Below are positions 8,746-16,794 of a stretch of 64,000 bases of DNA, piece after piece. The DNA comes from Pedobacter sp. L105. GTDB lineage: Bacteria > Bacteroidota > Bacteroidia > Sphingobacteriales > Sphingobacteriaceae. A program made the translations under genes and the position numbers. Each line of letters starts with the position of its first letter. The first letter of the stretch is position 1. Below the pieces are notes generated by a model, which ran no database searches, was not told the DNA's origin, and saw only the letters and a program-made list of their open reading frames with translations. The stretch covers positions 112,719 through 176,718 of the forward strand of contig NZ_LMUP01000005.1 in NCBI RefSeq assembly GCF_009765875.1, written 5' to 3'.

Positions 8746-9384
8746 TTAATTATTTACTGTATCCTTAAAAAAAATATCATTCGCCAGATCAATCTCTTCA
8801 TTTGTAATGGTATGCTGCTTTCCAGGATAAGCGACTACATGGATCCTTGCATTCATTTTTTCCATGATAGCTGCGCTTTCTTTTACCCTTTTCAAAGGCA
8901 CATGAAAATCAGGATCGCTGGTGGTGATTAATATGGTTGTTTGCCCGAAGTCGCCTTTGTAATTTTCCATTTGCAAGTCCTTCCCAATCAGGCCGCCTGT
9001 AAATGCAATAATGCCTGCATATTTCCTTGCATTTCGGGTTACATATTCCAGGCTTAAACAAGCTCCCTGAGAAAACCCAAGAAAATAGATCTTGTCTGCC
9101 GGAATCCCTGCACTAATAATATCTTTTACCAAACCATCGATCAGCTCCACCGCAGAATCCAGCGCAGGCTGATTTAATTCTACCGGTTCAATGAAACTTG
9201 TAGGGTACCAGCTGTGTTTTGAGGCCTGAGGTGCAAATATAGCAACATCTTCAATTTGCAGATATTGAGCCAAAGGCACCATGCTTTCTGCCGAAGCACC
9301 ACGGCCATGGATCATAATCATTGCGCTTTTGGCTTTTTCTAGAGCAACTCCTGCTGTAACGATATGTTTTGAATGCGTATACAT
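8746..9384 (-). CDS. Phospholipase/carboxylesterase family alpha/beta hydrolase
   Basis: I place the start at the ATG at 9384 (MYTHSKHIV), because residues before it look non-homologous; an ATG at 9423 is the alternative. The fold markers are the oxyanion region MIHGRGASAESM, nucleophile elbow GFSQGACLS, catalytic Asp in TSDPDFHVP and His in PGKQHTIT. This is the small YpfH/carboxylesterase-2 type, about 212 residues, cytosolic, hydrolysing short esters. In Bacteroidota such genes often sit beside glyoxalase or dioxygenase genes, but none is next to it here. Substrate unknown. Confidence 0.88.
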   Translation of the reverse strand: MYTHSKHIVTAGVALEKAKSAMIMIHGRGASAESMVPLAQYLQIEDVAIFAPQASKHSWYPTSFIEPVELNQPALDSAVELIDGLVKDIISAGIPADKIYFLGFSQGACLSLEYVTRNARKYAGIIAFTGGLIGKDLQMENYKGDFGQTTILITTSDPDFHVPLKRVKESAAIMEKMNARIHVVAYPGKQHTITNEEIDLANDIFFKDTVNN

Positions 9385-9530
9385 ATGAATTTCATTAAGT
9401 AGCAGCAAATTTAGATGATCCATTACTTAATCATCTTATCCTATCGTAAGAAAGTAATTAAAATCAAGGATTGAGCTGATAACAGATTTTAAGGTGTATC
9501 TAAAGAAAAAATAAAATTAATGCGAATAGA

Positions 9531-9561
9531 TTTGCATTTGAATATTTGTTTTCTATCTTTG
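9531..9561 (+). promoter_or_regulatory. Bacteroidota-type promoter of tRNA-Asp
   Basis: TTTG (9531-9534) as -33 element and TATCTTTG (9554-9561) as the TAnnTTTG -7 element, 19 bp apart, with the tRNA beginning 20 bp downstream. This is the best promoter in the window. Confidence 0.75.
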
Positions 9562-9580
9562 CAGCCCCGCAAGGGAGAAC

Positions 9581-9654
9581 GGACCGGTAGTTCAGCTGGT
9601 TAGAATGCCGCCCTGTCACGGCGGAGGTCGCGGGTTCGAGTCCCGTCCGGTCCG
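9581..9654 (+). tRNA. tRNA-Asp (anticodon GTC)
   Basis: Cloverleaf read directly. The acceptor stem GGACCGG (9581-9587) pairs with CCGGTCC (9647-9653), with discriminator G at 9654. The anticodon stem CCGCC/GGCGG encloses loop CTGTCAC, anticodon GTC at 9615-9617. The T arm contains GGTTCGAGTCC. CCA is not encoded (CA follows the discriminator). The 3' end from 9642 is duplicated at 23860, which marks it as the integration site of the island. Confidence 0.97.
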
Positions 9655-9665
9655 CATAATAAGTA
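9642..9665 (+). repeat. attL core repeat (24 bp)
   Basis: Identical to 23860-23883; it contains the last 13 nt of tRNA-Asp plus 11 nt downstream. After one mismatch, similarity continues through the terminator and further to about 9750 (compare 23884-23965), so the shared block is longer than the core. Confidence 0.9.
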
Positions 9666-9676
9666 GCAAAACATTC

Positions 9677-9711
9677 AAAAAGCCTTTAATCGTATGATTA
9701 GAGGCTTTTTT
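9677..9711 (+). terminator. Terminator after tRNA-Asp (attL copy)
   Basis: Stem 9677-9691 / 9696-9710 with loop GTAT and a T run; one non-perfect position (A opposite G side of TTAGAGG). A near-identical hairpin sits beside attR at 23895. Confidence 0.85.
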
Positions 9712-9753
9712 GATTTAGTGATCCACCGAAATATTCAAGTTTTCTCATATAAA

Positions 9754-9800
9754 CAGTGAGTCATTCAGTGAGTCACGGCAAGCAAACGCATGACTCACTG
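9754..9800 (+). repeat. Integrase arm-type repeats, left end
   Basis: CAGTGAGTCA occurs at 9754-9763 and 9766-9775 (12-bp phase) and again inverted as TGACTCACTG at 9791-9800. The same motif, with the same 12-bp phase, lies just inside attR. The position between attL and int, and its presence at both ends, suggests arm-binding sites for the integrase N-terminal domain or excisionase sites. Confidence 0.6.
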
Positions 9801-9901
9801 AAAAGCTTATAATTTAATGATTATCAGCTAGTTCTGAAAATGAACAACTTGACTGGCAGTATCTGCAATGCTAATTTTGTTTAACTCTAATCTCAAAGAA
9901 G

Positions 9902-11119
9902 ATGAAAAACACTTTTAGCCTGCTCTTCTATTTGAAGAAGCCAAGAAATTATGTTTCCGGTGCTATGCCTATTTACATGCGTATTACTGTAGATGGAGTC
10001 CATAAAGAACTTTCCTCTGGAAAACATTGCGAACCGAACCAATGGAATACGAAAGCGGGCCGTTTAGATGGGAAGAAGGAAGATGCCCGAACAATTAACC
10101 GTCATTTGAAAGCGATTGAGGATAAAGTAGATCAGGCGCACACAGAACTGTTTAAAGCAGATCAGGAAATAACGGCTGAATCCCTTAAAAATAAATACTT
10201 AGGTGTTGAGGAAGAACCGCATACCCTACTGTTAGCTTTTCAAGAGCATAACGAGAAAGTAGAAGCACTTTTGGGTAATGGCTTCAAAAAAGGAACACTT
10301 ACCAAGTACAATACTACGTTAAAGCATACCAAATCATTCATTTTGGATAAGTTCAAAGTCTCTGATATGGCGGTAACTAAAATTGACAATTACTTTATCA
10401 CTGAATTTGATTTTTATCTGAGAAGTAAATGTAATTGTGCCAATAACGCGGCAGTAAAGCATATTAAAAATCTTGGTAAGGTAATACGTATCTGTTTAGC
10501 GAATCGTTGGATGACCCATGACCCGTTTTTAAACCACAGGAACAAGGTAACTAAGGTCGTTAGGGTAATCTTATCCCCTTCTGAGTTAAAGAGCATCTAC
10601 AGCAAGGAATTTACTATAGAGCGTTTACGGGTAGTAAGGGACACTTTTCTTTTTTGCTGTTATACCGGGTTAAGTTTTATAGACGTGCAGGAGCTTACTA
10701 AATCAGAAATAAGAAAAGGAGTTGATGGTTATTCCTGGATTTTAAAGAACCGGCATAAAACAAGTGTAGCCACTCATATACCATTGTTACCTGTTGCAGA
10801 GGAAATAATAGAGCGGTATGCTACGCACCCGCAGTGTGAACATGGTAACCGGGTTTTACCTGTTTTCAGTAACCAGAAAATGAATGCCTATTTAAAAGAA
10901 ATAGCTGATTTATGTGAGATCACAAAGCATCTAACTTTTCATATCGCAAGGCACACATTCGCTACTACGGTCACTTTAAGCAATGGTATCCCTATTGAAA
11001 GTGTCAGTAAGATGCTAGGGCATACTGATATTAGAACAACGCAGATTTATGCGAAAATATTGGATACCAAAGTTGGTGCAGATATGGCAATGATAAAGAA
11101 TAAGTATTCAGTAGCTTAA
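9902..11119 (+). CDS. Tyrosine recombinase/integrase of the island
   Basis: 405 residues: N-terminal arm-binding region (about 1-90), SAM-like core-binding domain (about 105-200) and catalytic domain (about 215-400). Catalytic markers are HIARHTFATT (HxxR), LGHTDIRTTQIYAKI (second His and nucleophile Tyr) and the central Lys region RHKTSVATHIPLLP. Where most recombinases have the first Arg (TGLR), this protein has CYTGLSFIDV with Ser. The same loss is known in the CTnDOT integrase family of Bacteroidota. Located next to attL, it catalyses integration into tRNA-Asp. The ATG at 9902 lies in a region that is duplicated in decayed form at 21181. Confidence 0.95.
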   Translation: MKNTFSLLFYLKKPRNYVSGAMPIYMRITVDGVHKELSSGKHCEPNQWNTKAGRLDGKKEDARTINRHLKAIEDKVDQAHTELFKADQEITAESLKNKYLGVEEEPHTLLLAFQEHNEKVEALLGNGFKKGTLTKYNTTLKHTKSFILDKFKVSDMAVTKIDNYFITEFDFYLRSKCNCANNAAVKHIKNLGKVIRICLANRWMTHDPFLNHRNKVTKVVRVILSPSELKSIYSKEFTIERLRVVRDTFLFCCYTGLSFIDVQELTKSEIRKGVDGYSWILKNRHKTSVATHIPLLPVAEEIIERYATHPQCEHGNRVLPVFSNQKMNAYLKEIADLCEITKHLTFHIARHTFATTVTLSNGIPIESVSKMLGHTDIRTTQIYAKILDTKVGADMAMIKNKYSVA

Positions 11120-11183
11120 TTTTCAGCACTACACAATATCTTCCTGTTATGAGCGTCTTTATATGGAGAGCGTTAATTTAGAT

Positions 11184-11218
11184 AAAGCGGAATGGTCGAT
11201 CGATCATTCCGCTTTTTT
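11184..11218 (+). terminator. Rho-independent terminator after integrase
   Basis: Stem AAAGCGGAATG (11184-11194) / CATTCCGCTTT (11205-11215) with a T run on the plus strand; A run opposite, so it may also stop the convergent XRE transcript. Confidence 0.85.
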
Positions 11219-11226
11219 ATTGAGCT

Positions 11227-11490
11227 TTAGCCCAATTTCACATACTCTTCATTGAAAAATTCGCTTAAAGTTATATTAAAGCAATTCAAAATAGTTACTA
11301 AAGTGCCAATAGTAAGATTAGTACTTCCGGCCTCGTATTTTCCATATTGAGAGCGGTTTAAATTATGATCATAGGAAAACTTGTCGGGATTTGTATATCC
11401 TTTAGCTTTACGCAGATGTTTAATTCTCTGCCCAATCTTCTTTAATTCCTTTTCATTAATCAGTAAACTTTGATCATTCTTTTGCATCAT
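11227..11490 (-). CDS. XRE-family helix-turn-helix regulator
   Basis: Small DNA-binding protein with an HTH_3 domain: IGQRIKHLRKAKGYTNPDKF, SQYGKYEAGSTNLTIGTLVTIL. I prefer the start at ATG 11490 (or the adjacent 11487); an upstream ATG at 11526 would add 12 hydrophobic residues (MYLKKGFLLLYS) and reach into a possible operator (ACTCCA at 11525 inverted to TGGAGT near 11552). It is convergent with int and divergent from the 11852 operon, a position typical of element regulators. Target unknown. Confidence 0.85.
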   Translation of the reverse strand: MMQKNDQSLLINEKELKKIGQRIKHLRKAKGYTNPDKFSYDHNLNRSQYGKYEAGSTNLTIGTLVTILNCFNITLSEFFNEEYVKLG

Positions 11491-11630
11491 GGAATAAAGT
11501 AAAAGAAAACCCTTTTTTAAATACACTCCATAAAAAGAGTATTATTATTTGGAGTATTACCATATTCTTTTTATCTTAGAGTAAGATTTAATTATTCACC
11601 TACAGTAAAATAATTATTCGACATAAAGAG

Positions 11631-11801
11631 TCTTGCGGTTGCATATCTGAAGCCGTAACGCAGGACAGCAGAGTAAACCCAGCCTATTGTAAATATGCTA
11701 TATTTGCGTATTGAAATAGGTGCGGGACTGCTGTACACTCGTGTTACGTAAGGCTTCAGAAACTTTTATGCAACCACGAGATGCAGTTCCGCACCTTTTT
11801 T
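11631..11801 (+). ncRNA. Candidate structured RNA with inverted duplicate and own terminator
   Basis: On the plus strand a TATATTTG -7 box (11699-11706) is followed by a segment that folds on itself. AGGTGCGGGACTGC (11718-11731) pairs with GCAGTTCCGCACCT (11783-11796), 14 pairs with one G-U, and a T6 run follows (11796-11801). Inside, CTCGTG (11738-11743) pairs with CACGAG (11775-11780). The left half (11631-11690) is an imperfect inverted copy: TCTGAAGCC at 11646-11654 against GGCTTCAGA at 11752-11760, GGTTGCAT against ATGCAACC, CCTATT against AATAGG. It could be a small RNA, an attenuator for the downstream gene, or a recombination/transfer site. No protein frame fits. Confidence 0.5.
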
Positions 11802-11851
11802 GCGCAATCTCCAAGACTCATTTATAGTGTAACCAACTAAAATGAGAATAT

Positions 11852-12748
11852 ATGGAACCGCACATTCTTTCATCAGCAGACCAACAGGCAAATTATTTTA
11901 AATCATTTGTCCAGTGCCTGGTTAATCAATTTCAGCCCTTACAGCTTTTCTGCTTTTCCAAAACAAGTGTTCTAACGGAAACCAACGGTTGTTTTAAAGA
12001 TCAGGAAAACGCCCACCGTTGTAACTATTGTTTGCTGATGGTGACTGAATCCAATACCCGTATTGACCATGAGGTGCAGGATTTCACCAACTTTCATTAT
12101 CAGCACGGCACTATTTCTATTCTCTGTCACGGTCAGGAGTCCATTTTAGAAGCGATCAAAGCGAATAACAGGTTTTTCATGACTGTTTATACTCACGCAC
12201 AGCTATTATATAGCCATGATGGCATGAGCAACTTCGATTTTACCGGAAAGTTTATTCCTTCACAATCCGCAAAGAAAGCGCAGAAACATTTTGATCACCG
12301 TATGCCACTGGCAGAAGGTTTTTTAAGGGGTGCAGGCGAATGCCTTACTATGCAGGATTTTAATATTTCCACTTTCATGCTCCATCAAGTCGTGGAGCAA
12401 TGCTGTATCCTGCTCATTAGAGTACATCTTTCCTACCGTTCCGAAATTCATAATTTACTGCGCATGTTGCGTTTATGTGGTGCTTTTTCCGAAAGGCCAA
12501 TCAAAACGTTTTTGTCAGGAAGTACAGAAGATGAAAGACTCTTTAACCTGCTGATGAAAAGCTATTCCGGTTCACGTTACGGAAATGGTTTCTCAGTAGC
12601 AGGGCACGATGCTCAATGCCTATATGATCGTATAACTTTTTTTGTCACGCTAACCAAAGAAATGTGCCTTGCCAAAATTGAAGAACTAGCGCATGAAGCC
12701 CTATTGTATCAGGAACTTAAAGAAGGAAGCGAGGTGAAAGTTGGTTAA
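11852..12748 (+). CDS. HEPN-like domain protein with degenerate nucleotidyltransferase-like N-terminus
   Basis: 298 residues, not a familiar named family. The N-terminal 130 residues look like a minimal nucleotidyltransferase (MNT) fold by layout but lack the GS...DxD catalytic signature (the corresponding place reads LFCFSKTSVLTE). The C-terminal half is alpha-helical with a HEPN-like arrangement (LRGAGECLTMQDFNISTFML, VEQCCILLIRVHLSYR, then YSGSRYGNGF). HEPN proteins are often RNases in toxin or defence systems. I see no clean Rx4-6H motif here, so enzymatic activity is doubtful. It is the first gene after the structured RNA, and its end overlaps the next gene by 8 bp. Confidence 0.5.
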   Translation: MEPHILSSADQQANYFKSFVQCLVNQFQPLQLFCFSKTSVLTETNGCFKDQENAHRCNYCLLMVTESNTRIDHEVQDFTNFHYQHGTISILCHGQESILEAIKANNRFFMTVYTHAQLLYSHDGMSNFDFTGKFIPSQSAKKAQKHFDHRMPLAEGFLRGAGECLTMQDFNISTFMLHQVVEQCCILLIRVHLSYRSEIHNLLRMLRLCGAFSERPIKTFLSGSTEDERLFNLLMKSYSGSRYGNGFSVAGHDAQCLYDRITFFVTLTKEMCLAKIEELAHEALLYQELKEGSEVKVG

Positions 12749-14042
12749 GGAAACGACAAGCCCCGGAAAATATCATTATTATACCTTACCACTGGAAAAA
12801 GGTACAGTTACACTTACCCTTAAAACCCTAAACAAACATTCTGAATTTAGATTTTCAGAACGTCCTTATCTGGTCATCTGCAGAAGAACAATTTCGTTCC
12901 AGAATGAGGTATTAATTTTAGGCATCCGTTTGGGAGAGGAAAAAGAAGAACGTGTTTATATCAGGTTATTGCAAACTGAATTAAGAATCAGTTGCAGTGT
13001 AGATACAGATCATACCCATCTAAGCCGTTACGCTTACTTTGCCTTGTATCAATTTGTGTCATTTGGCTCCTTTAATTTTGATAAATATTACTGGCCGGAC
13101 TTTTTCAGTCCAAAAACAGGGAAAAGCAAATACCTCAATATTATTATTGACAGAGCGGGAACAGATATTAAAAGAAAATCTAAATATGCCTTTTTTTACA
13201 AACCCGGTCAAAAACTGATTTATCCTTTTAAGCATACGAAGGCAATTGCACCGCCTGTATCAGAATCACAAACCGACCACATTAACTTATTAAACCGCCA
13301 TGCCATAGGTTACTGCTTTGCAGATACCAGTTTAGGAGCAAGATATTCCAATCATTTCCCCTTTCTACTTCCCTATACGGGTATCTGGAAACAGAAGAAA
13401 GATGGCATTAAGGGTTTTCACAGCTTCATTATAACTTCTAGCGATATACTTTCTTATGATTATACCCCTTTGCAGGATAAAATCAATGCCCTTGGTCAGG
13501 AAATGGCAATCCTTGCACCTATCCAAATGCTTGAATATAAAAGCAGTGAGAAAGAGAAGCAAGCGCATATAAGGGATAATCTAAAAAAGCTAAAGCTAGT
13601 CTACACATTGTGGCAGAAGGCAATTCCATTGTTGCAGGGTCAGCCACTTACGCATTTCCTGTTTACGCATGGCATGCGTTTTATCAAAAAGAAGCCACGA
13701 AAACAGGATATGCACCCCTGTATCTTTTCTGGCGAAACCCCACAGCTTTGTTTCTTACTGGTCAATAAAGGAGATTACTATGAACTGGAAATGAGGTTTA
13801 AAGTCAATGGTAAAATGTATGTGCCTAATGAATGTAACCCGACTTTCTTTATTCATTCCACAACTGAACCTTACCTTTTTTACCTGTTGGACTCCATTAC
13901 AGATTATCGGGTGACCTCTTTTTTTGCCAGACATTACTTTAAATTATCCGTGTTAAAATGCCACTATCAGCCATATTTTAAAAAATTTACTGATCGGTTA
14001 GCCACTGTTTACGAATTGAAAGCTAAAGAAATTGAGAATTAA
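12741..14042 (+). CDS. Unknown island protein, 433 residues
   Basis: The start is a TTG at 12741 that overlaps the upstream stop codon (translational coupling); no ATG lies near. No motif is recognised. The protein is basic and rich in aromatic residues, with an N-terminal beta-rich half (VTLTLKTLNKHSEFRF, YLVICRRTISFQNEVLILGI) and a helical middle. No signal peptide or membrane helix is seen. It belongs to a run of five co-directional island genes (11852-15489). Homologues probably occur in other Bacteroidota mobile elements, but I cannot confirm that. Confidence 0.75.
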   Translation: MVKETTSPGKYHYYTLPLEKGTVTLTLKTLNKHSEFRFSERPYLVICRRTISFQNEVLILGIRLGEEKEERVYIRLLQTELRISCSVDTDHTHLSRYAYFALYQFVSFGSFNFDKYYWPDFFSPKTGKSKYLNIIIDRAGTDIKRKSKYAFFYKPGQKLIYPFKHTKAIAPPVSESQTDHINLLNRHAIGYCFADTSLGARYSNHFPFLLPYTGIWKQKKDGIKGFHSFIITSSDILSYDYTPLQDKINALGQEMAILAPIQMLEYKSSEKEKQAHIRDNLKKLKLVYTLWQKAIPLLQGQPLTHFLFTHGMRFIKKKPRKQDMHPCIFSGETPQLCFLLVNKGDYYELEMRFKVNGKMYVPNECNPTFFIHSTTEPYLFYLLDSITDYRVTSFFARHYFKLSVLKCHYQPYFKKFTDRLATVYELKAKEIEN

Positions 14043-14046
14043 AGCC

Positions 14047-14331
14047 ATGAAAACGAAAAAGATCATCAAAAAACTGAATTATCAGCCAACCAGATTACAA
14101 GAACATCAATTGAAAAATCCTTTGAAAGTAATGCGTTATTTTTTCTACGACTTTCCTATCCATGAGACACGGGATAATTTATCGGAACTCTATAAAGGAT
14201 GGGTATACAATTCTGCACCGTATGCGGATGAAAAGATCACTACTGATATGCTATGCTTTTTTACCCAGTTCAATGAATTTTTAGATGCCTGCTATGTTTT
14301 CACGGAAACGAATCAACCCAAAGATGAATAG
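14047..14331 (+). CDS. Small unknown island protein, 94 residues
   Basis: ATG at 14047, 5 bp after the preceding stop; an in-frame TTG at 14032 is less likely. The N-terminus is strongly basic (MKTKKIIKKLNYQPTRLQEH), followed by an acidic aromatic C-terminal half (SELYKGWVYNSAP, DMLCFFTQFNEFLDACY). No known domain is recognised. The spacing in the operon and the codon use of its neighbours support a real gene. Confidence 0.65.
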   Translation: MKTKKIIKKLNYQPTRLQEHQLKNPLKVMRYFFYDFPIHETRDNLSELYKGWVYNSAPYADEKITTDMLCFFTQFNEFLDACYVFTETNQPKDE

Positions 14332-14345
14332 ATCGACCATTTATC

Positions 14346-15101
14346 ATGAAACGAATCAACCCTAACCTCATTATAGTCCCATTAGAATTTAAAATCGCCT
14401 GTACCATTTATAAACTTGACATGGCTCAGGTCTTACAGATTTTGATTGACCATGTTACGCTATATGATACGATCTGTCAGAAGTATAATGAAGGCTTTTC
14501 AGAAGCAAGCAGAATGATTGTCTGGTATGTTAGATCAAAGGGAAAGATCCGTGTGAATAGCAGAGCCATGAGGAAGTGCAAGCAACTGTTCTGGGACAAT
14601 CTCAGACATATTGAAATCCTTGCCCGTAAAAAGAAAAGAGGATGGAAAACGGCCACTAAGCGCAGTTATACCCGTTGTTTTGTTGAAACGATATTCCGGT
14701 CAATGGAACGGCTACATACCCCTTCTGATCTGGTATACCTCGATGAATTTTCCACTTTAAAGCTGAGCAAGGATTTTTGCGTCCTTTGTGAAATACACAA
14801 CTGTTATCCTAAAGAGTATCTGGAATATTTTATGGGGCAAATCTCACTGGCCGATGCCCATGCCCGCAAGGGGTTAAAAATGCCACCTGATAATGCCACT
14901 TTTATGTTTTTTCAAAACATTGCCAACGGCTTTGGAAGGGACGCATCCGGTTTACTTGATCTGAGTGACTTTGAAATAGATTTTTATGAAAAAATGGATG
15001 AGATACGTCTGGCGCTATATATTGTACGTGATCTGGAAGAAAGGACTGCCATCCTTGGAAATCATTACTTATCACATTATCAAAGTATGAACCCACAATA
15101 A
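14346..15101 (+). CDS. Unknown island protein, 251 residues
   Basis: The N-terminal 45 residues (NLIIVPLEFKIACTIYKLDM, VLQILIDHVTLYD) resemble the N-terminus of the next gene (ITLPEDFYTLLSIYQIKPDVFVQYLANQIS), so the two share a short domain. The middle is very basic (CKQLFWDNLRHIEILARKKKRGWK) and could bind nucleic acid. The rest is helical, without catalytic motifs. No signal peptide. The name and function are unknown; it sits between other unknown genes of the same operon. Confidence 0.75.
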   Translation: MKRINPNLIIVPLEFKIACTIYKLDMAQVLQILIDHVTLYDTICQKYNEGFSEASRMIVWYVRSKGKIRVNSRAMRKCKQLFWDNLRHIEILARKKKRGWKTATKRSYTRCFVETIFRSMERLHTPSDLVYLDEFSTLKLSKDFCVLCEIHNCYPKEYLEYFMGQISLADAHARKGLKMPPDNATFMFFQNIANGFGRDASGLLDLSDFEIDFYEKMDEIRLALYIVRDLEERTAILGNHYLSHYQSMNPQ

Positions 15102-15111
15102 ACCTGTACCT

Positions 15112-15489
15112 ATGAAAATCACAATTGATATTACCCTGCCAGAAGATTTTTATACCCTGCTCAGTATCTACCAGATTAAACCGGATGTTTTTGTACAATA
15201 CTTAGCCAATCAAATTTCTTTCCCTGTTTTTTACAGTCATCCCACAGGTAGTAACCGATGGGCAACTTACTTCTTCCTTGACTTTTTAGAGTCAGAGGAA
15301 TCTGAATATGAGGTGAACGAGGAACTGGAAGCAAAATACCTCAAAGTCTTTAAGCGGGCAATCGGTTATAATTTTGACCAGACCACTGATGAATTTACCA
15401 AATCTGAACAGGCCGGAAGGGAAATCATGAACCAATGGCTCAAAGCTGTTTTGGCAGAACGGACAAGGTATATTACCGATAACTTATAA
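15112..15489 (+). CDS. Small unknown island protein, 125 residues, paralogous N-terminus to 14346
   Basis: It starts 10 bp after the previous stop. It has the same opening pattern as the 251-residue protein: an 'ITLPEDF' strand followed by an 'IYQIKPDVFVQYLANQI' helix. The C-terminal part is acidic (ESEESEYEVNEELEAKY) and ends in a helical segment. It is the last gene of the unknown block and is convergent with 15506. Function unknown. Confidence 0.7.
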   Translation: MKITIDITLPEDFYTLLSIYQIKPDVFVQYLANQISFPVFYSHPTGSNRWATYFFLDFLESEESEYEVNEELEAKYLKVFKRAIGYNFDQTTDEFTKSEQAGREIMNQWLKAVLAERTRYITDNL

Positions 15490-15505
15490 GTTCGGATGAG
15501 CAGGG

Positions 15506-16237
15506 TCAAACAGTGTAGAATTTATCGATACCTTCCTGATAGGCTATATTAGAAACTTGCACCATAACGTCTGCAAATGGCATTTTTGGATAGTACAGCT
15601 TGATGTATTCCATCATCGATTTCATTGTAGCAGGTATCGCAAATTCCATAACGGTCAGTATCTCCATTGGCCATCTTTTAGTTTGTTTCATAAAGCCGTA
15701 TACAGGAAGGTAAGGCGTTGAATACGCAAAAGAGTGGTCTATTAATCTTTCATAGAGGGGTTTCTCCACAACTTTTTTCAAGTCACGGACAATGTTATAA
15801 GCAACCACATTTTTTGCACCTAATTTAACAATATCGGCTATGTATGGCAAGCCTTCATCCCAAAAGAAGGTATGCAGGTATTTAATGAACCCTGCTTCCA
15901 TCAGATCACATAAATCCCTGCTGTAATACGCATAAGCTCTTTTAAACAGGTCAAGTGAAAAATCTTCCTTGTGTTTATCCATAATAAAATTGATAACCTC
16001 ATTTTCTCTTTCAATGATTTCTTCTATAGATGGGGCTTTAGTGCCTACCCCCGGCACTTCCAGAAAATACTTCGGTTTGCTGAATAATTCAAAGTAATAG
16101 CTTTTAAAATAAATGGGTTTTCTTTCAAAAGTAACCTGCACATATAAGGGATAAGTCAGCCGATCATGAAATTGAACCTGTTTCAGTCTTTCATTAAAGT
16201 ATGTTTTATAGCCGATTTTATTCATTTTTTTAAACAT
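15506..16237 (-). CDS. Unknown island protein with integrase-arm-like N-terminus
   Basis: 243 residues. The N-terminal 60 residues (YKTYFNERLKQVQFHDRLTY, YPLYVQVTFERKPIYFKSYY) resemble the three-stranded arm-binding domain found at the start of Bacteroidota integrases, but no recombinase core follows. Instead there is a helical region of about 170 residues without known motifs. This could be a DNA-binding accessory protein of the island; that is an inference from one visible pattern. It is convergent with the 15489 end and divergent from the mobilization operon. Confidence 0.65.
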   Translation of the reverse strand: MFKKMNKIGYKTYFNERLKQVQFHDRLTYPLYVQVTFERKPIYFKSYYFELFSKPKYFLEVPGVGTKAPSIEEIIERENEVINFIMDKHKEDFSLDLFKRAYAYYSRDLCDLMEAGFIKYLHTFFWDEGLPYIADIVKLGAKNVVAYNIVRDLKKVVEKPLYERLIDHSFAYSTPYLPVYGFMKQTKRWPMEILTVMEFAIPATMKSMMEYIKLYYPKMPFADVMVQVSNIAYQEGIDKFYTV

Positions 16238-16371
16238 TTTTTTTGATACGTTTTGCTTGTCTTTGGCACCATCTGTATGGATAAAAACAGGAAAGCCCGA
16301 TCAAAACACCTTAACCCCTATCATTTTAAAATCCCGCCTTTAAAAGTAGCGCAATTCAAAGATAATAAAAA

Positions 16372-16414
16372 GTTATGATATATTATATATTGCCATAACA
16401 ATCCTGTACTTTTG
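16372..16414 (+). promoter_or_regulatory. Promoter and candidate operator of the mobilization operon
   Basis: TACTTTTG (16407-16414) fits the TAnnTTTG -7 box. Upstream, GTTATG (16372-16377) and CATAAC (16394-16399) form an inverted repeat around an AT-only centre, plausibly a site for an island regulator. The remainder of the 16238-16512 gap shows nothing else. Confidence 0.45.
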
Positions 16415-16512
16415 TATAGTGGGTATTAAAAACCCTCAATATCAAATATTTAAAAATAACGGTATCCTGTTATTTTATGGGTACCCTTTTATTCACTTCT
16501 AAAGAAAAAGGT

Positions 16513-16794
16513 ATGACGTTGAACGAATTGATCACTAAAGAAGACCTCCAGGAATTTAAAGGCGAGTTATTGAAAGACATTAAACTATTGCTTAGCCCTG
16601 GAATGGGCGAAAGCAAAAAATGGTTTAAAAGTTCAGAGGTGAGGAAGATGCTTGGTATCTCTCCGGGTACCTTGCAGAACCTGCGGGTGAATGGTACGCT
16701 ACGCTATACCAAAGTCGGGGGAACCATGTTTTACAAAATCGAAGACATTCAAAAAATGTTGGAGAAAAACCAATCGGAAGGGGGTGAATCATGA
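16513..16794 (+). CDS. Excisionase-like helix-turn-helix protein
   Basis: 94 residues from ATG 16513 (MTLNELITKEDL); an upstream ATG at 16477 would add 12 residues without family likeness. The N-terminal coiled segment is followed by a MerR/Xis-type wHTH: SKKWFKSSEVRKMLGISPGT, LQNLRVNGTLRYTKVGGTMF, YKIEDIQKML. Such HTH_17-type proteins are standard in Bacteroidota mobilizable elements, where they act in excision or control of mobilization. The last codons overlap the next gene by 4 bp (ATGA). Confidence 0.85.
   Translation: MTLNELITKEDLQEFKGELLKDIKLLLSPGMGESKKWFKSSEVRKMLGISPGTLQNLRVNGTLRYTKVGGTMFYKIEDIQKMLEKNQSEGGES

Noticed and set aside
11631..11801. Retron-like ncRNA
   Set aside because: A structured repeat before a gene is present, but no reverse transcriptase is encoded nearby and the downstream protein lacks RT motifs.
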